From positions 62,001 through 126,000 of the forward strand of contig WHVD01000091.1 of assembly GCA_015178975.1 (NCBI GenBank): DNA of 64,000 nucleotides. The letters are read 5' to 3'. Source of the stretch: Hysterangium stoloniferum (lineage: Eukaryota > Basidiomycota > Agaricomycetes > Hysterangiales > Hysterangiaceae). The position numbers were made by a program, and so were the translations under genes. Of this stretch, positions 34,863 through 46,680 are shown in pieces (position 1 is the stretch's first letter; each line of letters begins with the position of its first letter). The notes below the pieces were generated by a model, which saw only the letters and a program-made list of their open reading frames with translations, searched no databases and was not told the DNA's origin.

Positions 34863-35096
34863 TTACCGAAGCTTATATTCTCTATTTGGTATATTTGGTA
34901 TATTCTCCATGTCATCTCTCAACACGTCACCGACATCATTGCCATCCAGGTATAAGGATGCCTTGACTACTCTATATATGCTAACAACAACAATAGGTGG
35001 TGTAATGTGGCCACGTAGTCCCTTTGCTATTTCAACCTGCACGTATTCTTGTCTTTCTGAATGCGGTAATAGGGTTTCTATTATGTTATTCAACAT
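34863..35096 (-). other. Small unassigned open frame downstream of the CRN-NTPase gene
   Basis: A 77-codon minus frame with a protein-like composition (LLPHSERQEYVQVEIAKGL, SLYLDGNDVGDVL) lies 150 bp past the stop of the CRN-NTPase gene. It could be a further exon or a remnant of that gene's C-terminal part, which looks short, or chance. No motif is recognised. Confidence 0.25.
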
Positions 35097-35243
35097 GAAC
35101 CACTAAGCAACAGTCAAAAAAAAAATAGAGAACTCGTAAAATTTTCAAATGAACAAAAACTAGTAGAAAATGCAAGTGTCCACACAGCATCCCACATTCA
35201 GGAATCGGATGAAACCCCCGAGTCATACAATATCGCAACATTT

Positions 35244-36914
35244 TCATTTTGAGGATATCAACCTTGTTCTCATTTGTATAACAAGTTGTCGGTGTACAAA
35301 GTGTGTAGCAAGGTCGACAGTGTACAAGTTCATTATGTTGTGATCAGAACGACGAATAACGCAAACTTGATGAGGAAATTGGTCCGTGAGCAAAGCATTG
35401 CTTTCATTCATGAACTTCTCAAGCGATTTTGGTGTTGTGATACTCTTGATCAGTCGGTCCCGAGAATTGTAAAAGCCTTGGATAGCCTCGGAGTCAAATG
35501 CCAAGCAGAGCTGTGCTGTCGGACCGGCGTTTTCATACCGTTCACGAATATCTTCAAGCTTTCGATCGGGGTATAGTTGTGCGCTGAAACAAGTTTTCAC
35601 ATGACACATGAAAGTTAAAATCCACCACTTACGCTTTTTCTAACTCATCCAAGCTCCACGGATTCATGATGATCAACTCGGGAAGTCGACCTGACTGGTA
35701 GAGTTTGAACCAGCATGACAGTTTTGGAGAGGTTACATAAATCGGAAAAAGTTGTCTGGATTGAGAGCAGATAGAATGGGGAAGCGTTTGAGGGGCATCT
35801 AGCGAATCCACAAGGCACCATGTGTGTTTTCCACCGCTCTGGTGGAGCATGGGATCGATGATATCCACACCCGACTCGGAAAAGAAATAGCATTTCTCGA
35901 CTTGGTACCAGACAACAGGCTGCCTTTCTCCCAGACAATAGCGTACTGCGTAGTGAATCCAAGAAGTTTTTCCTAGACAATGATTAACAAAACCGCAAAC
36001 TGAGTTATTTTATCGCACCAATGCCTGGTTGACCAGTAACCACTGCAAGTGAGGTGTTGTGGGACTTCTGATGTGCTGCCTTGACCGCATCAAGAACTCG
36101 AATATACTCAGCACGAACAAGCATCGGTAAGCCAACATCCTTTAGGAAAGGTTCACCTGGGAGGATGTCGTCATTTGATTCTTCCTCTTCGGATTCAGAA
36201 TCTGTGGTATTATCCCGGTCTGGGAGGATTGTGAGTGCTGGATCTAAGGGAATTCCCCAGAATCGGCGATAGTAGTCTAGCATCATCGGTGGTATTTTTG
36301 AGTGAATCTGGTCGAGGTTCAGCATCACATCTTGGACCAGAATTTATCAGCTACTTACGTGCTCTATGAGTCCATCAGACATCACAGACCCCTCCACGTG
36401 CAGTCGCTTGGCCGGGAGTTCTCCTATAAGGAAAAGTTTGGGATTGTTCGATGATCACAAGACAGACAACCTACCCACTAGGATATCGGAAAGTCCCGAA
36501 TTGGATGAGTTGCTGGGGCTAATGCTCTCTGCGGATAGTTGCATAAGCTGTGAAGCTAGATAATAGAAGATATTGCTTACTAGCATGGACCATGACAAGA
36601 ACATGAAGCTGGTGCCTCGCTGGTTGGGACAATCCGGATTCATCAACGGTAAACGTCGGGTTGAGTTCGTTGAGAGCAGATAGCTTTAACCGGGTGAAGA
36701 TAGCATGGAAAATGTCTTTCGAATAAGTCGATATCATCTGCTTCGGTGTGTATAGCGTCAAGTCATCGGGGTTGATTCTTTTTCGCCACCTGGGCTTTGC
36801 ACTCAAGATTGCCCCCCGGAGCTGTCCAATGGTCTCGTCTGGTGAGACTTGAACGGTAAAAATGTGCTGGAACGGCTCGTCGTCGCTGACATTGAGACAG
36901 TTAATAAGGACCAT
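35244..36914 (-). CDS. Crinkler (CRN)-type protein with P-loop NTPase domain
   Basis: Six exons (36581-36914, 36475-36528, 36359-36423, 36019-36307, 35633-35972, 35244-35583) give 473 residues with consistent phase. Residues 1-111 form the ubiquitin-like CRN header (MVLINCLN..., VQVSPDETIGQLRGAI, DLTLYTP). A linker with an acidic patch (DSESEEEE) follows. Then comes a P-loop NTPase with Walker A GQPGIGKT (~242-249) and a VVWYQVEK strand, like the retrotransposon-hot-spot type NTPase module paired with CRN headers in fungi. CRN proteins were described as host-entering effectors in oomycetes and chytrids, but in saprotrophic basidiomycetes their job is open, with conflict or self-recognition roles proposed. 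The C-terminus is shorter than I expect for this architecture, so it may be truncated. Adjacent to the CRN-kinase gene on the same strand. Confidence 0.7.
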
Positions 36915-37499
36915 TGCTGTTTTTTGACACTGGAAGATTAGGGGCCACCGAGTACGTCAATATTTATAGCTGGAAGATTAGGGGCCATGGAAAAGTGCCG
37001 CCACCCCTAGCAAGTCAATATTTATAAGCAAATTAGGACATTGTAGCCCCTAGGCTAATATGCCCCCTTGTTGCGTTGAGCCTCTTCCACCGCTAATTCT
37101 GCGAGAATGGGACGCTCCAGGTAAAAAAAACCAATACAACAGAGATAACAAAATGTTACTTACTTTTCACTAATACTCGAGGCCGTGGGAGACCTCCTTT
37201 CAACATATCGTCACCGGGCGTCACTGACCCACCAACACGGTGCAACGCTTCTTTGCAGCAGTGCGGCATGGCTTCCATCGTCAGTATTGGGTAGGGTCAA
37301 ATAGTGTCAGGTGTGGTTTATATAAATGTCGCTGTATTTTACCTTTCTTACGCGCATAACGCGCGGTAATGACAATTACACTTTTAATTTGTAAATCTAA
37401 ACAATTTAAAGCCGCATGTATTCTAATGCCCTCGCACCACTACTCTGTCGCAAAAAAATTCAAATTCCTACTTTATTGAAGACCAGGGGATTAGAGGGG

Positions 37500-39467
37500 C
37501 TAAGGCAATAACTTCACAAGTTTCAAAACTTCTTGAGCAGTCAGTATGTGAGCCTCCTTGCACACACGCTTGCCCAGAGCTTTGAATTCGCTAGAGATAT
37601 CAGATGCAGTAGATGAGGTGATCAGATGGCCAACTCCCCAAATGTCAACCTCGGCACCATGGTTGTCCTCCAGAATGCGTGGCGAGTGATCTGACTTGTT
37701 GAAACGTGGTTGACCTTTTGTCGGTGGTGTAGCTGCATCCTCCCAATCAATGAGAATCCAATTGTGAATATTTTCGGCGTTTCGAATGATGTTGGCCCAC
37801 CGTATATCACGGTGGAAGATTGGAATCTCATGAAGCACCTTTCAACAGATTTTAAGCAACCTTAAACAAACAAACCAAGTCACAACACTTACGACCAACG
37901 CCTCCAAAACACAAACAACACTCTCTCGCAGGTCCACCTGGCTTTTGGGAGGAACTGGGATGCCGCGAGGAGCAAGGTATAATGATTTACCTTTGGCAAA
38001 CATGATACGATCGGTGTTGGGAACATTTCGATGGCGCAGAGATGCGTAAATGTTCTCGAGGTCCTGAACTCGAGCTTCTGCATCGTGACAGGTGTAGGTC
38101 TTGACAATGGAGCAGGCCGTTATTTCAACCATTGAAAAGGTTCTGACAGGCGCCAAGTCAAGCCGAGTGACCACTAGAAATCCAATAACAGCCTTACCCT
38201 TGCATGGGTTGAAATTCCCCAGACGCGGATTGCACAAGATCTGAAAGAGGTCTGAGAAGGGATGTCAAATTGATCAGCCGCCGTATATTTGCAATGCGCT
38301 CCCGACGAAACCTCAAATTTGCAGAGCATAGATCTTGAACGACGGGCTTGCCTCCCTGTTCCAAAGGCGGACAGATTGCGACCAGCGTTAAGTCAAGCCC
38401 ACGGCAGTAATAACCTAGAGCTGGTATAAACACCTCATATCAATCATTTCCCAGGATCCTACCCACCAAGCAGATACTCCGCTGGGTTGTAAACCCACGT
38501 AAGCTTATCAACCAATTCTGTCCTTGGATCTTCAGGATTTCCTGGTCCCTTTTCCACGCCCCTGAAAACGCACACGTTTTGGACTCGGAGGCCAAAGTCA
38601 GGGCGCAAATTTTTCGTCTCCGTGTTCTGGTTGCTGTTCCGAATGCTTCGCCCTTGCTGCAAGATGAGCTCGATGACATCTTTGATGTTTTTATCCCAGA
38701 ACCCATGGAAAAATTCCTCGGTGCCAGTGGTGCTAGGGGACTCGACGACAGCCGTATAGAGGTGACTTAGCGGAGATAACACGTCAGATTCACTCTTCTT
38801 GAATAGGATTGCCACGTCTTCTTCCTTGCAAGTCTCGTTGCGTTCATGGAGGGGTGTGATCAGTTCCCTATAGGCATCATGAGAGATCGCGATCTTCTCC
38901 GTCTCGTTAAGTGGCTGGTCAAGTATAGCAAAAAGGTCGCGGAGTGGTGGTGGAAGTTGCGTCGTCTTCACCTTCTTTGCTCTCAGGCATTCAAGAGTTT
39001 CAGACGCTTCCTCTGCAACAATAATTAGAGCTCATTGGCACTCAAGCAGATCACTTACCACGATATCGCTTGTTTGCCCCTCTGCCTGTGCTTGCCGGGA
39101 ACTGCACGAGCACGTGTACGCATTTACTGGGCATTGGATCCCGGAACTCGTCCTCAACTGTCGAACTGGCACTGAGCCAGACCGCCTTGTTGTTCGCCTC
39201 TGTGCCTGACTCACGGTCTAGATGCAGTTGTTTGAGGTCTGACTTGAGGCTTGCCAAAGGGCTTGTCGCCAGCTTGAAGTCATCACTGGGCTTCCAGAGT
39301 GAGATATCAGCCGTATCCCACTTGCCGAGTAAGGCCTTGCGTTCGTCACGGATTTTTCTCTTGAGGTCATCAATGTCGCTGTTTAGCAAAATATTCACAT
39401 TAAAGGCCTCACCCATAGGCTTGTGGGTGTCGTTGACGACGAGACAGCAAAGAGTTAGGTCGCTCAT
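37500..39467 (-). CDS. Crinkler (CRN)-type protein with protein-kinase-like domain
   Basis: Five exons (39059-39467, 38467-39012, 38236-38420, 37893-38198, 37500-37838) give 594 residues in phase. Residues 1-136 form a CRN header (MSDLTLCCLVV, DIDDLKRKIRDE, ISLWKP, HVLVQFPAS). A middle region resembles the part preceding kinase domains in fungal CRN/FunK-like proteins. The C-terminal lobe is a kinase: FHRDIRWANI with HRD at ~491-493, ILIDWEDA with IDWE in place of DFG (Asp ~513), and VDIWGVGHLI (APE/F-helix region). Header residues differ from the neighbouring NTPase-type CRN. Intron 3 as drawn is only 37 bp (38199-38235), which is suspicious: either a real tiny intron or a frameshift. A pseudogene copy lies at 54132-55976 and an inverted fragment at 39890-40400. 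Confidence 0.7.
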
Positions 39468-39889
39468 GGCTGTTATGTAGGCAAACCTTACAGCTGTTCC
39501 GAGTACCTAGGGCGGAGTTCAAAATCTAAAAGAAAATCCCGCTGTCGACCCAGAGACAAATTGTGCCATATCTCAACAATGAAGCACAATTAGGACACAA
39601 TAATTTTGCATGTATATCACATGGTATGTATATACTTGGTTTTATGACAAGGTATTTAATATTGAGTCAAATATCAATGCAGTGGTTCCCCCACATTCAA
39701 TTCTTGCCATGTATCCACGTTTACCAAACTCCCCAACAGTTTACCCAAAACACCTTCATCTACGACAGCTTTCAGGTAAGTGAAGTGATACGATATAATA
39801 ATGCATTAGCCAATGTGCTTCTCTTCAGCGCAACGGAACGATTTATTTCGAGGGAGAATACGCTGCCATCTCAACAAACGCCAGCAACC

Positions 39890-40400
39890 CCTTCGAAATG
39901 CCGAAAATCCCTGTAAATGGATTCTCATCGATTGGGAAGATGCAGCTACACCGCCGACAAAAGCTCAACCACGCTTCAATACGTTGGATCACTCGCCACG
40001 CATTCTGGAGGACAACCATGGTGCCGAGGTTGACATTTGGGGAGTTGGCCATCTGATCACCTCATCTACTGCATCTGATATCTCTAGCGAATTCAAAGCT
40101 CTGGGGAAGCTTATGTGCGAGGAGGCGCACAAACTGACTGCTCAAATAGTTCTGAAACTTTTGAGGTTATTGCCTTAGCCCGTTTAATTCCCTGGTCTCA
40201 AATAAAATAGAATCTGATTTTTCGCGACAGAGTACGCGGGTGCGGGGGGCATCAAAATACATGCGGCTTTGAAATTATTTAGATTTCGAAATTGAGAAGT
40301 ATCATTTGTAATTACCGTGCGTTAAGCACGCAAGAAACATAAAATACAGCGACGTTCATATAAACTGCACCTTCTGACACTACCTGACCCTACCCAGTGG
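39890..40400 (+). pseudogene. Inverted fragment of the CRN-kinase gene
   Basis: The plus strand carries the last ~95 codons of the kinase (WILIDWEDAATPP to the stop at 40178, with LLRLLP end). It also carries ~220 bp of 3' flank that matches, inverted, the sequence below the CRN-kinase stop (37290-37500). Landmarks shared by both copies: GCGACAGAGTA, ATACATGCGGCTTT, TACAGCGACRTT and CTGACCCTACCCA-like ends. The upstream part of the gene is absent. The frame is open but has lost the HRD motif, so it is not a functional kinase. Confidence 0.75.
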
Positions 40401-43400
40401 AAGGCTGTCGTCAATCAGCCGCTGGGTGTCCGCGGGTCACGCAAGTTGAGAGGACCACGCTGTATTGTTCGGAACAGAACAGCTATGACAGGAGTACAGG
40501 AAAAAAGGTCTGCTTAAAGTAGTTAAAGGGCGCCAGGCTTACACCCAGTAAGTACTGACGAATCACGATGGAGGCCATACCACACTGCTGCAAAGAAGTA
40601 CGCCCAACCTCCTGCCAAAATTAGTCGTGCGGTGTGTATAAATTGGCCGTACATAGGTGTGTGGCGGAAAGTTGTTGGAAAGGCATTGGTATCGATAAAA
40701 GTTTGGTTTATCGAAGTTAAGCAGACGAAATCGTTGCGCTGAACACTCGGCGCTCCCAACAACAAACCGGAAATTCATTGCAAAGTCGTTTGATCATCAC
40801 ATGTTCAACAAATTCCGAAAAGTATTTTCCTTTGTGTGACCCTAATTAAATGTAATACCTTCAATAAAACGGAGAATGATCGATAACTTTTGATTTACAG
40901 AATCCTACTTAATATCGGCCTTATTCCCACGACCAGAATATACTAAACTTGAATATCGTCTCTTACATAACATTGCATTCATGATCCACTTGTTCTGAAC
41001 ATTTTAATTTACCTGATTATTTGTATTGGTGGGCACATAACTAGAATGTTCAAACGGCTACAATTCTCGGAGATGTCGATTGAAGTCGTACACTAACTTA
41101 CATCGAGTAAGTTTGTTCAAGTTCGCCTCACTGGCATTCGCTGCATGTCCCGTAATTTCACGTGAGTCCCGAGACACGGTCCTAGTATATTTTTCCCCCA
41201 CCAGACAATGTTTCGCCTGCATCAACATATATATACGTAAACCGCGCCCATCACGAAGTTAAGGGTGAGTGTTGCATTTTAGTCAATTGGATGACTTACC
41301 GAACTTCCGCGATCACAGCGGACCATACCATTTCACCGAACTTATTTCTCTGGACGACTGATAGAATAGCAATGACAGGTACTCGAAGGCGAGGACTTAT
41401 CCCGAATTCACCGTGAATCCAGGGATGAACACTGGGACCGCTTCGGTTTACCAGAAGATCCAGCAGCGGGTATTTTGCCCAATTGCCTGCGTTGATAATA
41501 AAGCACTTGCTAATCAAATAATTTTTGATAAATCGCCAACGATCCGGTCCGGTAGGGGTTTCTCATCACTGGTCCGGTAATTGATTATTGCCGGCATCTA
41601 CAGCCTAATCCCATGGCAAGTTTCCAGATTGGAGTTCTTCCCAAAAAGGAGAAACCTATCGAAGGCAGTGTTGCTTGCGGGAAGCTGTAGAGAGTGTATA
41701 AGTTTATCTCTGCCACCTACTGAGGACGAGGGTACTGGGAATGTCCTGCTTTATCATCTTGTGAGAAACTGATTAACCACCTGCTCCATCATCAGACTGC
41801 CAGGCGTACGGCAGTCCAAGATCAGAGGTATTGGAAAGATTTCAAGATCGATTTAAGGATGCGTTGTAAGGTCAATGTAGCTGCCCGTTTATCATCGGCT
41901 GGACCTTGCTCGGTTCGTGTAAAGTAAGTTAATGACTCGTAATATATCCCAGAAAGTGGTCGAGTAGGTCGTAGTGCACTCTATACGTCAAAGATTACGA
42001 ATTGATAAGTTCGCTGAGGCATAGCGATAGTGCGGGCGTTTTGTCTACCATTGTTCCCATGGCCCCATCATGATCCATCGCGATCGACCAACAAGGTGAA
42101 GTGTAACTTATAAATAGTGTACGTTATTCCTAGAAATGAAATATTAGCGAGGCTGGACGGCGTTCCTGATATCCTTATGAAGTACATTTCATATATATAT
42201 TGCTTGCAAGATTATGCACTCCAATGTGTTTCTACTTTCCAACCATTCGGAGCTCCGAGAAATTTGCTTAATGGAGGTTGTATCAGTGGCTTCTCCAAGC
42301 AGCTTGATGCTTTGATCGCGACACACTGCAGGTGGTGCGCCTTTTGCGTTTTTATGATCATGATTTTTCCCCCCTTTTGACTAAGTTTGCTTGCCCCGGT
42401 ATCCCGCTTTGAGCGACCGAAGGGGACAATATATTAACAATCTTGCATGTATGCTGTGCCTGCAGGGTCGACCATGCGATATAACGTATCCGTTCGCGTA
42501 GATTTAGATAGACGATGCTGTACTGATTTGTAATTACCCGAGCCGGGGAGTATTTATTACTAATCGAGGATTTAGGATGATCTTTGTAGGGAGGTACTCG
42601 AAGAGCGAGTAATATTATATCAGGTTATATACGGATTTATTAAATCTGTCTACCTTCTTTTCAGTTGTACGTTATGTTGACGTATGTAAGACTACTGGTT
42701 TTATACACCAAGAGATATTTCGAATGGATGAGAGAGGGACCAAATCACTACTTTTTATATCAAAAAGGCACCCAATATTTATACGTGTGGAGAACAATAT
42801 ATCCGCAGCCCACTTGTATGTGCCGCAACTCCCGATATCGGTATTGTCCAAGAAAATATGGCGCCTGGAAGCCACGATCGCATAGATTGTGTGCGTGCCT
42901 GATCCTTTGCACTGGTGTTCAGATCAACGTAATACTAAAGTTTAGTAACTTGTTGTCCATCAGTCCTGAAGTTGATAATAATCGCATATTTTTCTGTATG
43001 CCACTGGGTCAATGGAACAAGGAATTGGTGAGTCGACGGATGAAATAATTTACAGTCTATGCGTAGTTCTGCTTTAATAGGCTCAGAACATCGAACAAGA
43101 ATGGCGCTTTAGGGTGCCTTGCCAGATTTACTATGGCTATTTTTATCGCACATATCCCGCTCTAAGCCATTTTCATAGTGAATGACAGGCACCAGTGAGC
43201 CAACTTCACAGGCTCAGTTTTCATCCTGTGCTCTTCCAAACTTACGTTAAAGCAAGTTGTCTGATCTTAGAATGCTGAAAATAGGATGGGATACTTACTG
43301 TCTCTGTACATATTTGGCACCTGACTCCTGGTTCAGCAAGTCGCATCTATTTTTAGCCCTTTATTTTTTGTGGAATGTTTGGTGTAAGTCAGGACAATGC

Positions 43401-46400
43401 AGCATAACCGCCCTCCAAGACTCTGTTGTATATCAACTCGCTCATGCCAAAATAGACCAAATAGGCCTTACTAATTTTAAAATGCTTTATGAACTATGGG
43501 TAGAATGTTGGGCACTGGACGCTTGTTTCCTCCACTCCTACGAGCCCCCACACAGTGTTAGAGTGTGTTTATAATATGTAATAAGAATTCGAACCTAGAG
43601 ATCGGTCGATGCACTCCCATCAGTGGCAGCAGGTTGATGCACCCTTGATCAGCAGGGTTCGGCCTGCCACAATTCAGAGAGGGGAATCAGTACTAGTACT
43701 TTATACAGAAATGGGATAAATTTCAATGTTGGCAACCGCCTTGCCAAATTTATATATTGATAAAAGAGTGACAGTTGAGAAGGATGCTCAGAGCATTGGC
43801 AACTTGGGGATTGTCAAAGTGCTGGCAATTAATGGCCTGGCAACTCGGCAATTGATTAATATCCTTGGCCAGTGGCACCTCGAGAGCATCGGTAATGAAA
43901 AGGGCTGTCAAAACACTGGCAATCGAACCCTGAGAACTGGCAGTGTAATGCAAAAGGAGGGACGGCCAAATTACTGGCAAAAAGAAGGTGGAAGTCAAGG
44001 TCAACCGAGCTCTTGATCTATGCGATAGCACCGGCAATTCGCTCACCGAACACCGAAACATCAATCAACGTATCTACTGGTATCACAAACCCTTCTCTGC
44101 CGAACCTCCCACTGGCCTTAAATGGGACGGAAATATAGTTGTGTGGGGAGGGTTGCGGGGGAGTTCCTGCCTATCTCAAATCTTGAGGCTTGTCATGATC
44201 GCGATACCATATAACCACCGTTAGAGAGGCTCAAAGCCTTCGCAGGTATTCAAGCTTTAGGTTCACGATTATAGGTAATTGTACAGGCTCTGGAAGCCTA
44301 ACAAATAGTGGATTTTCTCAGTGTTGTTTTCATGGTCGTAGATCAAGAAGAGATACTAGAACTAGTGGAAATTAAAGGGTCCGTGGTTTGCCTGCATCAC
44401 GGGGACAATACTGTGGCAGACTCGGAAAGGTGCCTGCGGTGCTTGCTATGAGACGAAGCCGCTTGACCTGTGATATGGTGATGTTTTCATTGTATGGCCA
44501 CCCTTTCAAATGTCAGCCTGCCTTGAGTTTGAAGTTGAACATCCGTGACGTTCGCGCGAGGTCGGGTGATATCCGAATGATGATGTCGACATACCAGCTG
44601 GCACTGCTACCCTGCCGACGGCAGGAGCTGCATGCCAGCGAAAATCTCAATGGCAACGTATAATGAAGGGTCGAATTATGACTTCTATATTAGACGTATA
44701 CTACCGGGAGTGGCGATTGGGCTGCTAATTTCGCGATACGTGGTCATCGTCGAAGACGAATATGCTGACCGAGCCTGACACTGGCACATATACAAGACTT
44801 GAATCGGCGATTCGGGGTGTATTTCACGAGATATGCATGAGCGCATCGTCCATGAACGTGTTGGACTAAACGAACAGCGGATCGCCCGCCGGCAAGAATT
44901 GTATTCAGTGGTATCACGGATTCAGGTTTGGACGCTCATGCGCGCGATGGCATGTTTTTAAGCACCCCATATCTACATTCTATTTTCTTCGGGCGGCCGT
45001 GTCTTTCGGGGTGGAGATCGGCAAATGGGCGCGTCTTGGGGGGACAATAGACAACCAAAAAAAAAGGCTCATTCTGACGACTGCCCGAATAGGGTTCAAG
45101 TGTTGGAAGATTCTCAACTCACAACTCACAATTGACGGTCCACGGCTCACAACTCACGGCTCAACCGTGTTTGACTTTGACTGGGGAAGTGTTCTTCGGA
45201 CGGGTTGAGTATTGATTATTTCAAGATTCCGACAAGTTATAATCTAAGTACTTCCAATCGTCGCTAATCTAGGATCCGAGGGAAGGGCAATGACAGTTAT
45301 ATCAGTGATGACTTACGGAATTGCAAATAATACATGATTTACCCTTGCGTATACTCTACATATTGATTGATGGCGTGAATACTGCCTCGAATTCGAATTA
45401 TCTGGAAAGTCATATCAGCGCATCATCCAAACGAATGAGGAGTCGAGGCATAATCAGATAAATGTGTAATTAGAAGATGATGACAATGTGATCCTGTATG
45501 AGATACCAAAGGAAGCTCAGTAACTAGGTGGCTATGTTTGCTTTGACGTGGGTTTGACATTGACGCTAGTGGTTTGACAAAGTAGCACTAAGCCAAGGGA
45601 GGATTCAAGTTGTGCTGAAAATAGACTATTTATCTATACATCCATATCTATGGGTGAGGCGTTATATATATACGCTGAATATTGATAGAAAATGCAACCA
45701 AACTGAAAATGTAGTGTCTGGCTCTCCAAATATGGCACTTGTCAATGTACGTTCGTGTTTGCCCTGGTACCGGGTTTTTCGGCACGGTATTCGGGTGCAG
45801 GTCTGAGCGGGAAATCATGTTATTACATAATAGTACCTTCTCTGGACGTTGCCAATTGGCTTGAATGAACCTTTAATTCGAATGCATGTGCAGTATACAG
45901 GGTGGGATGCGTAAGTATTATTGACCGAAGTGTAATATATCTGCCACGTGCCATCCGGACATCATGATGACGAAGGGTTCAATATAAGTACCTGGGCCAT
46001 ATAGCTAGGTTGTGTCGGCGTTGGTACTTGAGCTCGAGTACAGGTTGCGGCACTGTTGATATTGGGCGGTAGTATTTACATAACTATGAGAGGTGGATGT
46101 ATACAGGCTACAAGGGTCGGGGGCAACATACCTCAGCGACGGACTAATTACCTAATCTTGCGTCGGAGACAATGACAGGATCGATAATGTGTAATCAGCA
46201 TATGGATTAATAAAAAACTGATGTCAGTTGATGCCGCGTTTGATGATTTGGCACCGGATGTCAATCCGGTGCGGCTCGATTGATGATCGCTTCGACCGGG
46301 ACATGTGCATGCGCTGAGACCCTGTTGGGATGTCTTGAAGCTGAACGTTGGATAGTCGTCGTCATGGTCGTCGTGGTCGTCGTAGTGAATGGCCGCCACC

Positions 46401-46680
46401 GTGGCGGTGACGGTGGCGGCTGTACATGTTGGGATTAAGTGCATATAGACATATATGCGCAAGCGTCTCTAAGCGCCAGTATCCTAGGATACTTTTATTA
46501 ATATTATTGTATTTCCTTAATGGGGGTTAATTCGCATAGGAATTAGCGCATACTCATAATGCATTTCCTACTTATCATACATAGCGTACCGTCCTCCTCC
46601 TCTGAATGTCACTACATCAATCCCGACAGCTTCCTATTAATTGCCTGTTCTAGCACTCCTCATCGTCCCCCCCCCCCACC
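40401..46680. other. Long gene-poor region
   Basis: More than 6 kb without a gene I can support on either strand. Open frames are short, AT content is high and no protein motif or LTR end stands out. A patch with many TGGCAA hexamers lies at 43730-43985. Small repeats of CTCACAACTCAC lie at 45118-45165. The right end (46550-46680) is pyrimidine-rich and leads into the next gene's ATG, so it is likely its promoter. Confidence 0.5.

Noticed and set aside
34863..35096. Additional exon of the CRN-NTPase gene
   Set aside because: No splice pair was found that removes the stop at 35244 in phase; listed only as an unassigned frame.
42665..43574. Several 100-codon plus-strand frames in the gene-poor region
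   Set aside because: Composition is Cys/Tyr/Trp-rich as expected for translated AT-rich non-coding DNA; no motif.
43580..43620. tRNA-like T-arm (TTCGAACC)
   Set aside because: No matching acceptor, D or anticodon stems could be drawn around it; no tRNA gene was found by eye anywhere in the window.
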